Assembly (NCBI RefSeq): GCF_901000735.1
Contig: NC_081543.1
Span: 15,713,574 to 15,777,573, forward strand
Reading direction: 5' to 3'
Source: Corylus avellana
Lineage: Eukaryota > Streptophyta > Magnoliopsida > Fagales > Betulaceae
DNA: 64,000 nucleotides
Every line of letters starts with the position of its first letter. Within the stretch, counting starts at the first letter, position 1. A program made the translations under genes and the position numbers. Shown here piece by piece: positions 1-11,693 of the stretch. The notes under the pieces were generated by a model. The model was not told the origin of the DNA and did not search any database. It worked only from the letters and a program-made list of their open reading frames with translations.

Positions 1-79
1 ATTGTTGGGGGTGGTCCCTCTTTACGTGGGGACCATCCCACGTGGCAGCAACAAAAAAGTTTTAAACCCTTTTGTGTGC

Positions 80-122
<43 letters not shown>

Positions 123-654
123 CGTGAGACAAAAGAAAGAGAGAAAAAAGAAAGAAGCGGCGCAGGAAACAGTGCGGCGCAGGGAGAAAAAGAAAAAGAA
201 AAAAAAAAAGTTAGGCCTTTTTTCACATTCGTCAGAGATTGGAAAGCCGTTTATGGTTCAATCTTGATGTAATTTTAGAATATTGCTCTTGACGACGAGT
301 GCTACATATTGACTGGTGTCGATAGTTGGAATTCATCTCCAATCGATTGGTTGCCAATACCTACTTGGTGAGATCTTTTTTTATTCTTGTTGGAATCCAC
401 TTTAGGGTGATGATTTTATGTTTAATCCAAGAATGCATGTATTCTTGATGTGGTGATAACCTTTAGATATTTCTCTAGGGAAGACAAATTGTAAACTCAT
501 TATTGTTGATAGTGGAAGATTTAACTGGACTAGGTCCCGTGGGTTTGTGGGTTTGTTTGATTATTATTTTGCTATTGTGTTACTATTTAATTTGCACAAA
601 GAGGGATAGATTAATTTTGCTGAGCATCTGAAATTGGTGTTCACCCCTAACATG
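1..654. other. Intergenic start of window with (AT)n microsatellite
   Basis: No coding region is supported. An uninterrupted AT dinucleotide run lies at about 84-121, followed by a purine-rich A/G stretch to about 210. A CACGTG core sits at 39-44. The leader-like arrangement (TATA-like AT tract, purine tract, T-rich intron-like text) could be an old LTR or a gene 5' end, but no partner repeat is visible. Confidence 0.5.
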
Positions 655-1672
655 TATGATTCCTGGTGCATGCATTTTCTTGTGATAGCTTGTAGGTTTA
701 TAACTGAATTTAATTCATAAACTTTAAGATTAAAAACTAATTTTGTTTGCCGTCAAAATAACCAACTGGAAGGCCAAGAACTGATGTTGGTTTTGAGAAA
801 GAAGTCAATAGTTTGTGAATCTAAAAAAGATGTGAACCTATACTAACAAGGCGATCATAATTTTGATCTGATATTAAAAATTCAAAATAGATGTCACTTT
901 ACAATCAAAGGTGATTCCCTTTACCATAAAATCAGGCTTCACTTGATTCTTGGAAACAATGAAAGAAAGGACAAGTACTGTGAACATGCTTAAGACTTAG
1001 TTTGGATCTTGGAAACAAGGAGAAAAAGAATCTATCAGGTTTAGGGTCTCTATTTTAAAGCATTTTTAATCAGAAGTCTATCTCCACGAAATTAAAATCA
1101 TGAATAAACTCTATTTTCAGTTACTCTTTTTTAATTAATAATTTGTGCTTTGTTTTATTAGTTTTCAAAATAGCCTTCCTCCTCCCGATTAGTTTTACTA
1201 GGGTTTTATGCTTCTTACAACACGTATAATATTTAATTTAAATGTGGGTTGAAATTGACGGAGTCAATGTTCAATCTCATGACCTTTAGTTTTGATACCA
1301 TGTTAAATCACCAGTTATCCCAAAAACTTAAACTGATAGAAAGAGGTAAATTTAATCATTTTATCATTAGTTTAACAGGCTTGTGCTATTATTCTGCTTT
1401 CATTGTTTCTAACAGCCACAAAGAACTTGTACTAGATTTCCTTGTGGCCCAAAATCTATTTTAGATCGATGATGTTAGACTAGAAGAAAGTGAAGTGACG
1501 AGTTATACAATTAGTTACTCTATTCATGAAAGAAGAATTAGTGGAAAAAATTTGGGAATATTCCAAATTATTTCTTATGCTTTCACCTTTTATCAAGAGG
1601 CTTAATTATTCGATCTACTTTCAATTTTATCAAACAAATTTTTGTAATTGAATACTTTATCATATAGATGTA
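655..1672. repeat. Direct repeat copy A (partner 62034-63048)
   Basis: About 1.02 kb that recurs in the same orientation at 62034-63048. By eye there are roughly a dozen differences in the first 470 bases plus a few small indels. The block includes a smaller dispersed motif (reverse of a sequence ending in TTTAATATGGTATC) at about 1230-1375. Its last 200 bases resemble the 3' untranslated region of the ankyrin genes in this window (GATGTTAGACTA, then CATGAAAGAAGAATTAGTGG). A short open frame at 1249-1464 is shared by both copies but looks like repeat sequence, not a gene. Confidence 0.85.
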
Positions 1673-1732
1673 CGTACTTCCTCCAGTACTCAACCAATTT
1701 TCCTAACAAATTAAGCTATATGCTTGCAATTG

Positions 1733-2130
1733 AAATCGTGACTCCATCTTCATTTAGTAAACTAGATCGTAGTTGGTGGTGAAGTTTGTCCGTCCTGCTT
1801 TCGTTGTTTCTAAGTGGCACTTTTTTCGAGAGCTTCCAATAATTTGTAGGGGATTCCCTTCTGGCCCAAATTTTAAGTTGAAACGGTGAAGTAAGGTGCA
1901 AGTAAAGCAGTTGGTTAGTTGGCTAGCGAAAGAAGATTTCATGGAAAAGATCAAAATTATTTTCTATGCATGCTTTCACCTTTTATCAGGAGGTTATTGT
2001 ATTTCATTTCAATTTTATCAATATCTCTTTGTAATCCAAGACTTTATGAAATAGATAATTTCTTTTACATTCTGTCTCTCCTAACAAAATACTTATAAAG
2101 TAATGATTATACTCCAAAAAAATTATCACA
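1733..2130 (+). pseudogene. 3' tail of an ankyrin/PGG gene (relic)
   Basis: This stretch matches the last codons and 3' flank of the intact ankyrin gene (26686-27085) almost base for base: the ATCGTGACTCCATCTT end, then GTAGTTGGTGGTGAAG, then the CTTTCACCTTTTATCAGGA segment, up to TGATTATACTCCAAAA. The upstream coding part is absent. The stop codon equivalent lies near 1755. It is a non-coding fragment left by duplication of the cluster unit. Confidence 0.8.
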
Positions 2131-2139
2131 AAATCTCTC

Positions 2140-2460
2140 CATGGTCGTGGAGGGCCATATATGGACCCCATTCCGGTGGTCATAGGGACTGGGGAGCCAT
2201 GGAGCCCCTGGTGAGAAATTGAAGAAAAATGAAAAAGAAAATGCTTTGTAGTTGGTTCAAGCATAAGCATTCACAAAAAAAAAAAAAAAAAAAAAAACGC
2301 TTAAGCATTTTCTCTACCGGGCCTTGATCTAAAAAGAGCCTAGCTTGGCCCAAGCTACTAGGCCCTAAATGAAGGCCTGGCTCGGCCTAAACTGTCAGGC
2401 CCTCAATGGGGTTTTTGACTTGCCCAAAACCCAAGCGGTGGCTTTGAATTATCTAACTTT
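2140..2460. repeat. Ankyrin-unit 3' flank block, copy 1
   Basis: Contains the CCATGGAGCCC / GGTGAGAAATTGA segment, an A tract at about 2274-2297, and repeated GGCCTGGCTCGGCC-like words. The same ordered block follows ankyrin 3' ends at about 31240-31540, 44630-44720, 51695-51985 and 56090-56220, so it marks the downstream part of the duplicated unit. No coding evidence. Confidence 0.65.
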
Positions 2461-2574
2461 TAAATAATTACAAAAATATAATTTGACTTGCCCAAAACCC
2501 AAGCCGTACAGGACCGGACGTTTGTAGTTGTCTAGTTTGTTTTCCTTCTGGAAATTGTAATGGTTGGTTTCTAG

Positions 2575-2850
2575 TGATTGGCAGCACGCACGCAGGCCCG
2601 CCCGTGCAAATTTTATTTTATTTTTTAAAAAAATTTTTTTGCACGCGGCGTGCGTGCTGTTTTCATTTACCCACATTTTTATGGTGAAACAAAAGAGCAC
2701 GCGGCGTGCAAAGCACGCGGCGTGCAAAGCACGCCAATGGAATTTTTTTTTTTTTTTTTTTTTTTGTATTAAAATATTAAAAAAAAAAATTTTCCTTCGT
2801 GGCGTGCTGTTCTCTCAATCACGACTCACATTTTTATATGCTGGAGTGTT
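2575..2850. repeat. GC-rich palindromic repeat island (GCACGCGGCGTGC)
   Basis: A small GC-rich island in AT-rich DNA. The near-palindrome GCACGCGGCGTGC occurs at about 2641-2653 and twice in tandem with an AAA spacer at about 2698-2726, with a half copy following. A second half, ending GGCGTGCTGTT...CACATTTTTAT, repeats the part around 2645-2685 at about 2800-2840. It looks like a small degenerate repeat or element remnant; overlapping open frames on both strands are unconvincing. Confidence 0.55.
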
Positions 2851-2869
2851 TGTTTGTACAAATTGATTT

Positions 2870-4097
2870 TCATCATTACGAAATTACCCATTCAGTCAAA
2901 AAATAAAAAATAAAAAACTTATATAGAATTATAAGTACGTATCTTTACTATAAAAAAAAAATATGAATAATCATAAAATTTTAGATAGTTTTAGAAAATT
3001 AGAAATCAATAGAGAAAAAATTTATAACAATGTTATTAGAAATATGTATATATATTTCAAAATTAATTCTAAGAAATTCATAGATTTTTTTTTTTTAAAA
3101 AAAAAAAAATTATGGATAAGTATAAATAACTTTCCGTAATGATATGTAATTATTGATAACTATTAATAATTCAGTTATAATTATTAGTAGTTATAACCAA
3201 GTATATATAATTACAAAACTAATGTATAGTAATAAATTATATTAATTAATTTAATTACAAAACTAATAAAACTAATTGAAAGGGGAAATTACAAAACTAA
3301 TTGAATAATTAGTGGGCTCCCAAACAATAATCCCAAACAAATGGAAGGAAATAGTCTCAAAAAAAAAAAAAAAAATGGAAGGAGATAGGATAAACAAGTG
3401 ACTCAGCATTCTTAATGAGCCGTATAAAGCGGTTAGAAAAACAAAATGAGCACAGATTAATGCAAATATATTTGAGCCCCCATTAGGAAATGGAAACAGC
3501 CATCCAAAAGAGTCTAAAGTGGTAAATGCAATGTCAAAGTCCAAATCAATACTGAAAAAAATAAAATAAAAAATAAAAGACACCAACACAAAGTTTTGAA
3601 AAAAAGGTCTTCACAATTGGATCTAACCATAAAAGTATAGGCAGACATAAACCCAAAACAAAAAACAACAGAAAATACAAAAACATAACAAAACAACCAG
3701 CAATAGCTCGAGCATGAAAGACGGAACACATTAGCCAGAATACACATTAGCCGGAATACGGAAGACGGAATACTAACTATTGTTTATTTGTTTACATATT
3801 TCCCTGTACAAAATAACAACTCGCATATAGCTAAACTACTCAGATTACCAATCAAGGTTGTACTTTTTGATGTTAGTTCTAAATTATTTTTCTGTTATGA
3901 AATGTGTTTATAAGAAATATTAGTTATTTGATTGTTATTTGATTACTGTAGTTATTTGATTGTAAACTACAATATGTTTTAATAGTTATTTGATAATTAT
4001 AGTCTAAGTTGTTATTTGATAATTATAGTCTAAAGTGGTTTTTAATTCATTCTACAAGAAAAATGGTCATTAGCACAGGAAGTACCTGTGGTTTTCA
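2870..4097. other. AT-rich intergenic DNA, no gene seen
   Basis: Very AT-rich with A/T homopolymers (for example 3086-3108 and 3360-3375). Short minus-strand frames at 3272-3747 are hydrophobic and phenylalanine-rich because of poly-A tracts, with no family resemblance. TTGTTATTTGATTA words repeat at about 3920-4030. Confidence 0.5.
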
Positions 4098-4100
4098 TAA

Positions 4101-4273
4101 AGAGTAATTTTAGAAGGCCTACTTGTGTCTTACTTGTATCCTACTAAGAATGATGTGGCTACTAAAATCACCATTTGATCAAAATTCAATAATGATCAAT
4201 GACAAGCCCAATGATAATTTTAATAACCACATCATTCTTAGTAGGACATAAGTATGCCTTCTAGAATTACTCT
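4101..4273. mobile_element. MITE with long inverted repeats, TAA target duplication
   Basis: 173-bp element beginning AGAGTAATTTTAGAAGGC and ending GCCTTCTAGAATTACTCT. The inverted match continues inward through TCCTACTAAGAATGATGTGG and its complement. The trinucleotide TAA flanks both ends (4098-4100 and 4274-4276). A 3-bp TAA/TTA duplication is typical of PIF/Harbinger MITEs; the terminal sequence alone does not prove that family. Confidence 0.75.
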
Positions 4274-4444
4274 TAACGGAAATCCACATCACTGACACGT
4301 GGACCAATTAATTTTTGACACCTATCATAAGTGCCAAGTCATCAGCTATGACTAGATATGCATCCTGCCACTTAATTAAAAAAAAAAAAAAAATCCACTT
4401 AATAAAGTAAAAAGACTTGTTCTTTTTTTTTTGTTTTAAAAATA

Positions 4445-4859
4445 GGGAAAATTACAGTTTACCCCCCAAAGTTGACTGCGTTTTTCAATTCGAATACCAA
4501 AGTTTCAATTTTTGCAATTCACCCCACCAAAGTTCCAAATTTTTGCAATTTGACCAATTGTATGCAAAACTTCCTATATTGCCCCTAATTTTTATTATTT
4601 TTTATTTTTTTATAAAAAATTAAGAAAAAAAATTCAGGGTGGCTACGTGCCCATCTGGCCATTTTTGCACCTCCAAATTTTTTTTTCATAAAAAATAAAA
4701 AAATTAACAAAAAAATCAAGGGCAATATGGGAATTTTGGGATAATATTGGTCGAATTGAAAAAAATTGAAACTTTGTGGGGGTGGATTGCAAAAATTGAA
4801 ACTTTGATGTTCGAATTGAAAAACGCTGTCAACTTTAGGGGGTAAACTGTAATTTTCCC
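4445..4859. mobile_element. Foldback (long-TIR) element, Mutator-like
   Basis: 415-bp element whose arms (about 4445-4587 and 4722-4859) are inverted copies: GGGAAAATTACAGTTTAC at the left against GTAAACTGTAATTTTCCC at the right. Flanking nonamers TTAAAAATA and TTATATATA match at 7 of 9 positions, compatible with an aged 9-bp target duplication. Same structural class as 11694-12099, 40588-40987 and 46242-46563. No coding capacity. Confidence 0.75.
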
Positions 4860-5239
4860 TTATATATATATATATATTAACATTAAAAATTAAAATTGAA
4901 CACCTTGAATTAAAACATAACCCATTAAACAGAATCATTCATTTCAAGTTCTTTCAACGCGAAAGCCAATATCTTATATATCCTTCAACGCTAAATCCTA
5001 GGCTCCGGCGACAAAGGTCATCTCTAGGCAAAATAGTCTCTGGCCATGAACCCACACTCCGGCCACGAAGCTTCCTCCCCAACCCACCGTTCTTTTACGG
5101 CCAAATCATCGTACCAACCCACTGTTTTCCATGGCCAAATCTCGAACGAAACCAACCCACAATCTTCGACGAACCCAATCCTACCGTTCTTCCACAATCA
5201 GACACCTTGCAGTTTTATAGAAAGCAAAATTAATAGAAA
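4860..5239. other. Intergenic, nothing recognised
   Basis: Short TA microsatellite at about 4860-4877, then mixed sequence. An open frame of 69 codons at 5046-5255 (+) is proline/serine-rich and has no recognisable domain; it borders the truncated end of the retrotransposon and is not called a gene. Confidence 0.4.
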
Positions 5240-5779
5240 TACCAAAGTATTATAAAAACTTAAAAACTTCCATAAAAACTTCTCTATACTCTTAGCCGTT
5301 ATATTCACTAAAGCCTCCACTTCCACCCACTTTGTGAAATAATCCACAGCTATTACTGCAAACCGAACACACCCCTTTCCACGAGGTAGCGGTCCTACTA
5401 TATCTACCCCCCATTGCGAGAAGGGCCATGGTAAGGAGGCTGAGCTTCATTCCTCCGGGGGTTGCTTGGTAATGTTAGCGAAACGTTGGCATTTGTCACA
5501 ATTTCTGACCATTTCTACCGAGTCCCTGGTGATGTTAGGCCAATAGAAGTCTGCTCGAAGTGCCTTATGTGCCAACATCCTTGCACTTGAATGACTTCCA
5601 CAAATACCTTCGTGAATCTAACGAAATATATAATTACCTTCCTTGGAAACGCACTTCAGAAGTGGTAACATGAAACCTCGTTTGTTTAAGGTTCCATTTA
5701 CCATGGTAAATCTAGCAGCTTTTTTCCTTAGCTAGATAGCCGACTTCTTTCCTGATGGGAGAATTCCTCTCTCCAGATA
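5240..5779 (-). pseudogene. Integrase N-terminal fragment (Gypsy)
   Basis: Reading the minus strand shows the HHCC zinc-binding part (HSSARMLAHKAL... then CDKCQRF) followed by the first strand of the catalytic core (GVDIVGPLPRGKG, with the first catalytic Asp, and DYFTKWVE). Stop codons are present. The remaining catalytic Asp and Glu are not found because the element is truncated here. Confidence 0.85.
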
Positions 5780-6550
5780 CTACACCACTTCCTTCTGCCA
5801 ATCCAGTACCGCCTCTGCTGTTGAGACCGAGACTGCCTTGGTTATGGTAGGTTGGTATAGAGTTTGGACTGGCTCTTCCGATTCTCCCACAGATTCCTCT
5901 GTCGATGCTATTCGAGCAAGGTGGTCTGCTCTTTCATTTTCTTCCATTGGGATTTTTACAATGCAGGACTTCTTGAAAGAATTCTGTAAGTCCTGTACTT
6001 TTGACAAGAATAGCTTCATTTTCTCCTCTTTGGCTACGAATTCCCTATGGATATGCCCAACAATTACTTGAGAGTCACTTCGTAGCTCAATAAACTCGGC
6101 TCCCATCTCTCGCCCCAAGCCGAGTCCAGCTATTACGGCCTCGTATTCAGCTTCATTGTTGGTAGTTCTAAACTCCAACCTTATGGAACTGTGTAGCTCT
6201 TCTCCATCTGGGGTGATTAATATCACCCTAGCTCCACCATGTCGTCTTGTGGATGACCCATCCACATAAATTACCCAACTTTCGTCCCTCGGCCATTGTT
6301 CTGCATCTAGCAGATTAGTAAATACTGTCAGAAAGTCTGCCAATGCCTGACCCTTGATGGAGTTCTGAAGGAGGAATTCGATATCAAACTCTCCAAGTTC
6401 AATTGCCCGGTTGGCCAGTCTTCCGGATAAGTTTAGCTTGCGAAGCACCTTTCTGAGAGGGTATTCAGTGAGAACCTTTATCGTGTGAGCTTGGAAGTAT
6501 GGTTGGAGTTTCCTTGACGCTATAGTAAGAGCGAAGGCAAGCTTTTCCAT
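5780..6550 (-). pseudogene. RNase H region of Gypsy polyprotein
   Basis: An open stretch of 256 codons. The first ~90 residues are the RT-RNaseH connection (EKLAFALTIASRKLQPYF, ALADFL). The RNase H domain follows with its acidic residues visible in YVDGSS, NNEAEYEA and LRSDSQ, and a later HLARIAS. This is the better-preserved dual RNase H part of a Tat-type polymerase. It is a piece of a broken polyprotein and not an independent gene. Confidence 0.85.
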
Positions 6551-6607
6551 TTGGGGGTATCTCTCCTCGGCCCCTTTCAGTACTCGGCTGATAAAATATA
6601 CAGGCTT

Positions 6608-7670
6608 CTACACTCCTTCCTCTTCTCGTACAATGGCTGCACTTACTGCCGTTGGAGAGATAGCTAAGTATAAATACAATACTTCTCTTGGGACTGTTCG
6701 ACTTAGCAAAGGTGGGTTGACTAAATACTTCTTTAATTCTCCAAAAGCTTCCTCGCATTCATCAGACCATTCAAAGGACTTTCTCAGGATTTTAAAGAAT
6801 GGCAGACACTTATCAGTTGACTGATAAATGAATCGGTTAAGTACTGCTATTCTACCTGTTAATTGTTGGAGTTGCTTCGCATTCTTTGGAGACTGCATAT
6901 CCAAAACTGCTTGGATCTTTTCTGGATTAGCTTCAATTCCTCGGTTTGACACCATATAGCCGAGGAACTTTCCCGAGGATACCCCGAATGCACACTTCGC
7001 AGGATTTAGCTTCATTCCATACGCTTTCAACGTTTCAAACGTTTCATGTAGGTCAGCTATATGGTCCTGTGGTAATGTGTTTTTGACTAACATGTCATCC
7101 ACGTACACTTCCATGTTCTGCCCGATCTGCTCTCGGAATATTTTGTTTACCAGTCTCTGGTAGGTTGCCTCTACATTTTTTAGACCGAAAGGCATGACCT
7201 TATAACAGTACAAGCCTCGGTCAGTAATAAATGCAATCTTCTCTCTATCTTCTGGGTGCATGTACATCTGGTTATAATCAGAAAAGGCATCCATAAAATT
7301 GAGTAAACCATACCCAAACGTTGAATCGACTAGTGCATCAATGCGGGGCAGAGGAAAGCTATTTTTCGGACAAGCGTTGTTAAGGTCGGTGAAGTCTACA
7401 CACATTCTTCACCTCCCATTGGATTTTTTAACCAATACTACACTGGCTAACCAAGTGGGATAGTGTACTTCTTCAATAAACCGAGCTCTGAGCAGCTTCT
7501 CTACTTCTTCGGCTATCACCATGTTTCGATCAGGAGCAAACTTCCTTCTCTTCTGCTTCACTGGTTTCATACTTGGATCCACATTGAGCTAGTAAAGTAT
7601 GTCTTTAGGGCTAATGCCTGGCATATCTTCGTGCGTCCACGCAAATACCTCCAAGTTCTTTTTTCAGAAA
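6608..7670 (-). pseudogene. Reverse transcriptase region of Gypsy polyprotein
   Basis: The domain runs from about 7670 down to 6608 on the minus strand. Upstream of 7405 it is interrupted by a stop after VLVKKSNGR. From 7405 it is open for 265 codons: VDFTDLNNACPK, FPLPRID, MPFGLKN, then the catalytic EVYVDDMLVK and the KCAFGV/GKFLGYMVS thumb region. The YVDD active site is intact. A frame change separates it from the RNase H segment at about 6550-6610. Confidence 0.9.
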
Positions 7671-7715
7671 AGTGACAAGGCCTTCTAGGACCTTCGAGGA
7701 GAGTTGAGACCCGAC

Positions 7716-8672
7716 CTACACAACTTTTCCGTTTACTACCATCACATCTTCTAGCATCTCGGCAGGTTCGCCCTTCGGTTCACCTTCCTTTCTGCTTTCC
7801 ACGATACTAACCGTCAAAGGTGTGGCTTCTGAAGGCTTCTTTAGGGAAGTGATGTAACACTTCCTCACCGCAGTCTGGTCATCTTTGACCTCTCCAACTC
7901 CTCCTTCTCTCGAGAACTTCATTTTCAAATGATAAGTTGAAGTTACGGCCTTCAACTTATTCAATGTCGGCCGACTGATTATTGCGTTGTAAGCAGATGG
8001 TCGGTCAACCACCAAGAAGTTTACCATGACAGTTGACTGCTTGGGAGTCGTTCCTGCTATTACAGGAAGTGAGATAATCCCAATAGGTTGAACTTGCTCC
8101 CCTACAAACCCGACTAAGGGAGAACCAAATGGTTTGATCCTACTGCGATCAATGCCCATCTGTTTGAAAACTGGCTAGTAGAGGATGTCAGCCGAACTCC
8201 CATTGTCCACTAAGATATGATGGAGCACATGGTTGGCCACTATCACCGTTACCACCAATGCATCGTCATGGGGCATCATTACTCCCTTCGCATCTTCTTC
8301 AGAGAACGATAAGACTATGGGCTCTCGCTTTAAGGCTTTGGCAGGCCTTTCAAGAAAAAGAACCTCTTCGGTTTGCACCCTTCTAGCATGGGCTTTTCTG
8401 TCTGAGTTAGACTCTCCTCCACCAGCTATACCTCCTAAAATGGTTAGGATTTCTCCTACTACATCATGATTCCGAGGTGGGGGAAGCGCCTCCCGATCGT
8501 TCCTCGGCTCAGCTTGCCGATTATGCACTGGTTTAGCATATCGATCATCTCTTGGGCCATTGTCATGTCTTTGCCTCTGCTTTCGGCCTCCGACAGCTTC
8601 TAGGTTTCCCTCGACCAACAGGGGCTGCTGACGATCCCTTCCTCTGGCCCTCTCACCTGTAAGGAACCTCAC
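7716..8672 (-). pseudogene. Gag C-terminus and aspartic protease region (Gypsy)
   Basis: Two open segments (8672-8175 and 8159-7716) separated by one in-frame stop near 8172. The protease active site reads VDNGSSADIL just before the stop, and the second half carries the NAIISRPTLN motif usual for Tat-lineage proteases. The first 100 residues are the basic tail of gag. Confidence 0.8.
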
Positions 8673-8699
8673 CAGTTTACCATTCCTAATGAAGGATTG

Positions 8700-10164
8700 A
8701 AGGATTCTATTTCATGACAAAGAGATACACACTCCTCGATCAAGTGGCCGACTTCATTATGATAGTGGCAAAACTTGGTGTGGTCTCATTTTGATGCGAG
8801 ACCCTTCAGTCTTGTTGGCCATCTGAAGTTAGGGTCTCTCTGGATCTCCATCAACTCCTCGGTCATACTGGTGTTCAATGGAGTGAACTTGCTAAATTCT
8901 CTTAGAGACTCGTTCTTTGGTTTGAGGGCTCTCTTATCCTACTGCTTTTGGTTTCTTGCCTACTTTTTCCCGGAGCTCACTGGTGCTGCCTTCTCACTAC
9001 TCTTCTCTTGCCGAGTTGCCTTCTCTTGGGACTTCATCAGGGCAGCAACAGTTTCCTCTTCATTGATGTACTCTTCCACCTTGTTTAGAAAATGACAAAT
9101 AGTCACCATTGTAGATTTCTACGCTAACTTGGCCATCAGTGGCCCTTCGGCTCTCACCCCATGCATAAGAGCGTCAAGTACCGTTTACTCACTCGGACTC
9201 TTTACTGTCAACTTTTCCTTATTAAATCTGAGCATGAAGTCTTTTAGGGACCTATCCTTCCCTTGAACCAAAGAAAGCAGGTAAGTTGGGCTCTTCTTCC
9301 TTTTCCGAGTAGCCAAAAATTGGCTTAGAAAGAGACATCACAAGGAATTGAAGTTATCCACCGACTTAGCAGGGAATTGAAGCACTCCTTGGCTACTCCT
9401 GCTAGAGTTAACGGAAACGCCCGACATGCGATCTCATCTAGAGTACTATGGAGGATAAAGTGTACTCTAAGGCTTTCCATATGCTCCATAGGGTCCCCAT
9501 TGCCATCAAATTTGTCTACATGAGGCATTTTGAATTTGTCGGGCAAGGGGAAGTTCATCACCCTATCCGTGAAAGGTAGGTTGGTGTTCTCCATGAGTTC
9601 TTCCGCCATCAACCCTTTCTCCCCATTGGCCATTTTGTCAACCATTTCAGCATACTTCCTCTTCAGGTTTCCCAGCTCAGCACTTGCATCAATTTCATTA
9701 TGGAGAGTATGGGATCTCTTGCGATGAGATCGGTCGCGATGAGCCCTTCTGCGGCGTCTTTCACGATGAGACCTCTCAGCATGGGACCTCTCGTGGTGAT
9801 CCTTGTTTTGAGCACAGGATTTCTCATGATGATCCTCGTTCTAGGTCGTAGTATGACGGCTGCCATGAACTGAGCTCACACTACCTTCAACCTGCTTGCC
9901 TTGGCAGATGAGTTCTCGCCTTTCCCTTTCTCGCCTTTCTTTATGCTCCTTCTCCCGCCTTTCTTCTCGCTTACGCTCCCGTCGGCCATTGCGGCCTTCA
10001 GCAGCCGTGAGCTTGGTAGTGAGATCATTGTTCTGCTTCTTCAACGCATCCATGGAGGCAGTCATCTGCCTCATGAACTCAGCGAGGTCAAGAGGTGTTG
10101 CAGCTGTGCCGGGCAGCTCGGCTCGGCCATCTGGCGAAGGATGCGATGCACGTGTAGTTACCAT
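8700..10164 (-). pseudogene. Gag of Tat-like Gypsy element (frameshifted)
   Basis: Starts at the first ATG after the LTR and leader (10164; MVTTRASHPSPDGRAEL). Recognisable parts are a coiled-coil basic N-terminal region, then at 9645-9325 the capsid core (LPDKFKMPHVDKFDGNGDP, DEIACRAFPLTLAG), and near 8738-8779 a zinc-knuckle-like CHYHNEVGHLIEEC. At least three frame changes break the gene. The capsid core resembles the gag of the gag-only element at 14317-16070. Confidence 0.8.
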
Positions 10165-10222
10165 TTCGAATTGTTGTCAGGAACTGATGAAAATCTCAAT
10201 GCTCCCACAGACGGCACCAAAC

Positions 10223-10880
10223 TGTTGATGCACAGTTTTTCAAGGATGAAACATGGCGCACTCTTCAGATGGTATCGCGATGTCCGAGGATGCGTCGGGC
10301 CTTCACACAAGAACAAACAATAGGATTAAAGTCACCGGTGGTCTCTCGGTGGGGATACTCCGATGCCTAAGTCAGTGATTTAAGAGAGAGAAAAGATGTA
10401 AGCAACAATAAAACTCAAATAGTAAGAGTTGTGATTACCTTAGCACTGATAAGTGACTTGTATTTATAGGCATAAAAGGAGTTTGTCCTCCCACACATCT
10501 CGGAGCCTTATCCCTTGATATCAGCTGCGCAGGTATTTAAGAAAGGGATGGTTTGTAGCTGCTCTGTGATCTTAGTAACCTAAGATCACGGGATAGGTGT
10601 TACAGCTTTCGTGTGACGCTAGGTTAGGTGCTAACAACTGATATACATCTTAATTGATATAGATAATCCAAGTGTTGGACAATATGAATATATATCTCCA
10701 TGGTAGAATGACCAATTTGTCCCTCGGCCTTTGACTATTTTGGCCCATGAGTAGTGTCTCGGATTAGGAGCCCGAGACCTCCATGGGCTAAGCCGACTGA
10801 GGGCTTAGCAGGCCTGCATATCTGCGGAGTCTTGGGCTTAGGACCCGTTAGGTCTTATGAAATTGATCCATGACCTAACA
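10223..10880 (-). repeat. LTR of the Tat-like element (its 5' LTR)
   Basis: 658 bp bounded by TGTTAGGTCA and TGCATCAACA on the minus strand (TG...CA). It abuts the primer-binding-side sequence at about 10202-10221. A probable promoter TATA box, CTATAAATA on the minus strand, lies at 10461-10469. The partner LTR is not in the window. Confidence 0.85.
10461..10469 (-). promoter_or_regulatory. LTR TATA box
   Basis: Minus-strand CTATAAATA placed centrally in the LTR, about 240 bp before the LTR end, where the U3/R transition of a Gypsy element is expected. Confidence 0.55.
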
Positions 10881-11684
10881 GATTTAATATCTAAATTATT
10901 GGAAAAAATTTTATTTAATTTGCTAGACAAAAAAAGTGAAACTATAAATTAAGTAAATATGATATACCAAATAAAATATGAGAAAGAGTTAATTGACATA
11001 GCACATATATGTCTTCATCTTGCATGACTACTTTAAAATTTGTTTCAAAATACACTACTTTACAATTTAGTTAGTGAAAGGAGAGGATGAAGCTATGAAT
11101 TATTGGATTGTGGAAATTGATCCATCTTCGTTTGGTAGCTCTTGAACAGTAGTAATGTTGAATCTTTGGTGTGGTCCTTCACGTCCGTCAATCAATGTAG
11201 CTCTTAGCCGAATAATGAATTCTTGCTCTGAAGAAAGCCTTGCAAGGCTTTATATGTTAGTAATGCCCTGAGAATAAAAGTAAGATAGGTTTGATGAATC
11301 ATAAAAATAAGAAGGAAGTCTTGTTACAAAGGTTCCACGAGAAGTGGAAGGTATTTGTTGGTATTATAAAAAAAGTGGAAAACATTGATAACCTATATTC
11401 AAAATATTGAGTAACAAAAAGATTTTGAGCTACGAGAATTTTAATTTTAATTTTTGGTGGGTTTTGTTTGATTTTTTGTTCTATTTGGTTGTAGGAATTG
11501 TATTGTACTATTTGTTTTTTTAAGTGTGACTGTTTGGTAAGATTGGATTGATAAGTAAATAGCCTATTATATTTGTCTCTTTATCTTAAGAAAATATTAT
11601 TATTTGTCTCTTTCTCTTAAAAATGAAGAGAATGTTAACTTGCTCTGTGTATAAATTAACATGCAATTAGAATTTTAAGATTGT
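10881..11684. other. Intergenic, no gene seen
   Basis: AT-rich DNA with no long open frame and no family similarity that I can recognise. Confidence 0.5.
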
Positions 11685-11693
11685 TTAAAAAAT

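Larger units (their letters stand above)
5240..10880 (-). mobile_element. Truncated Ty3/Gypsy (Tat-like) LTR retrotransposon
   Basis: Minus-strand element with one LTR (10223-10880) followed by gag, protease, reverse transcriptase, RNase H and an integrase start, the Gypsy order. Sequence breaks off inside integrase near 5240-5280, so the rest of integrase and the second LTR are missing. The primer-binding side next to the LTR reads TTGGTGCCGTCTGTGGGAGC on the minus strand, a form typical of Tat-lineage elements. Several frameshifts and stop codons interrupt the polyprotein, so it is dead. The left boundary is estimated from loss of integrase similarity. Confidence 0.9.

Noticed and set aside
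1249..1464. Open frame of 71 codons, also present in the distant copy at 62631-62840
   Set aside because: It lies inside the duplicated block and overlaps the reverse of a widespread dispersed motif; conservation is explained by recent duplication, and the protein has no family features.
5046..5255. Ser/Pro-rich 69-codon frame as a secreted peptide gene
   Set aside because: No signal peptide or known family; abuts a retrotransposon breakpoint.
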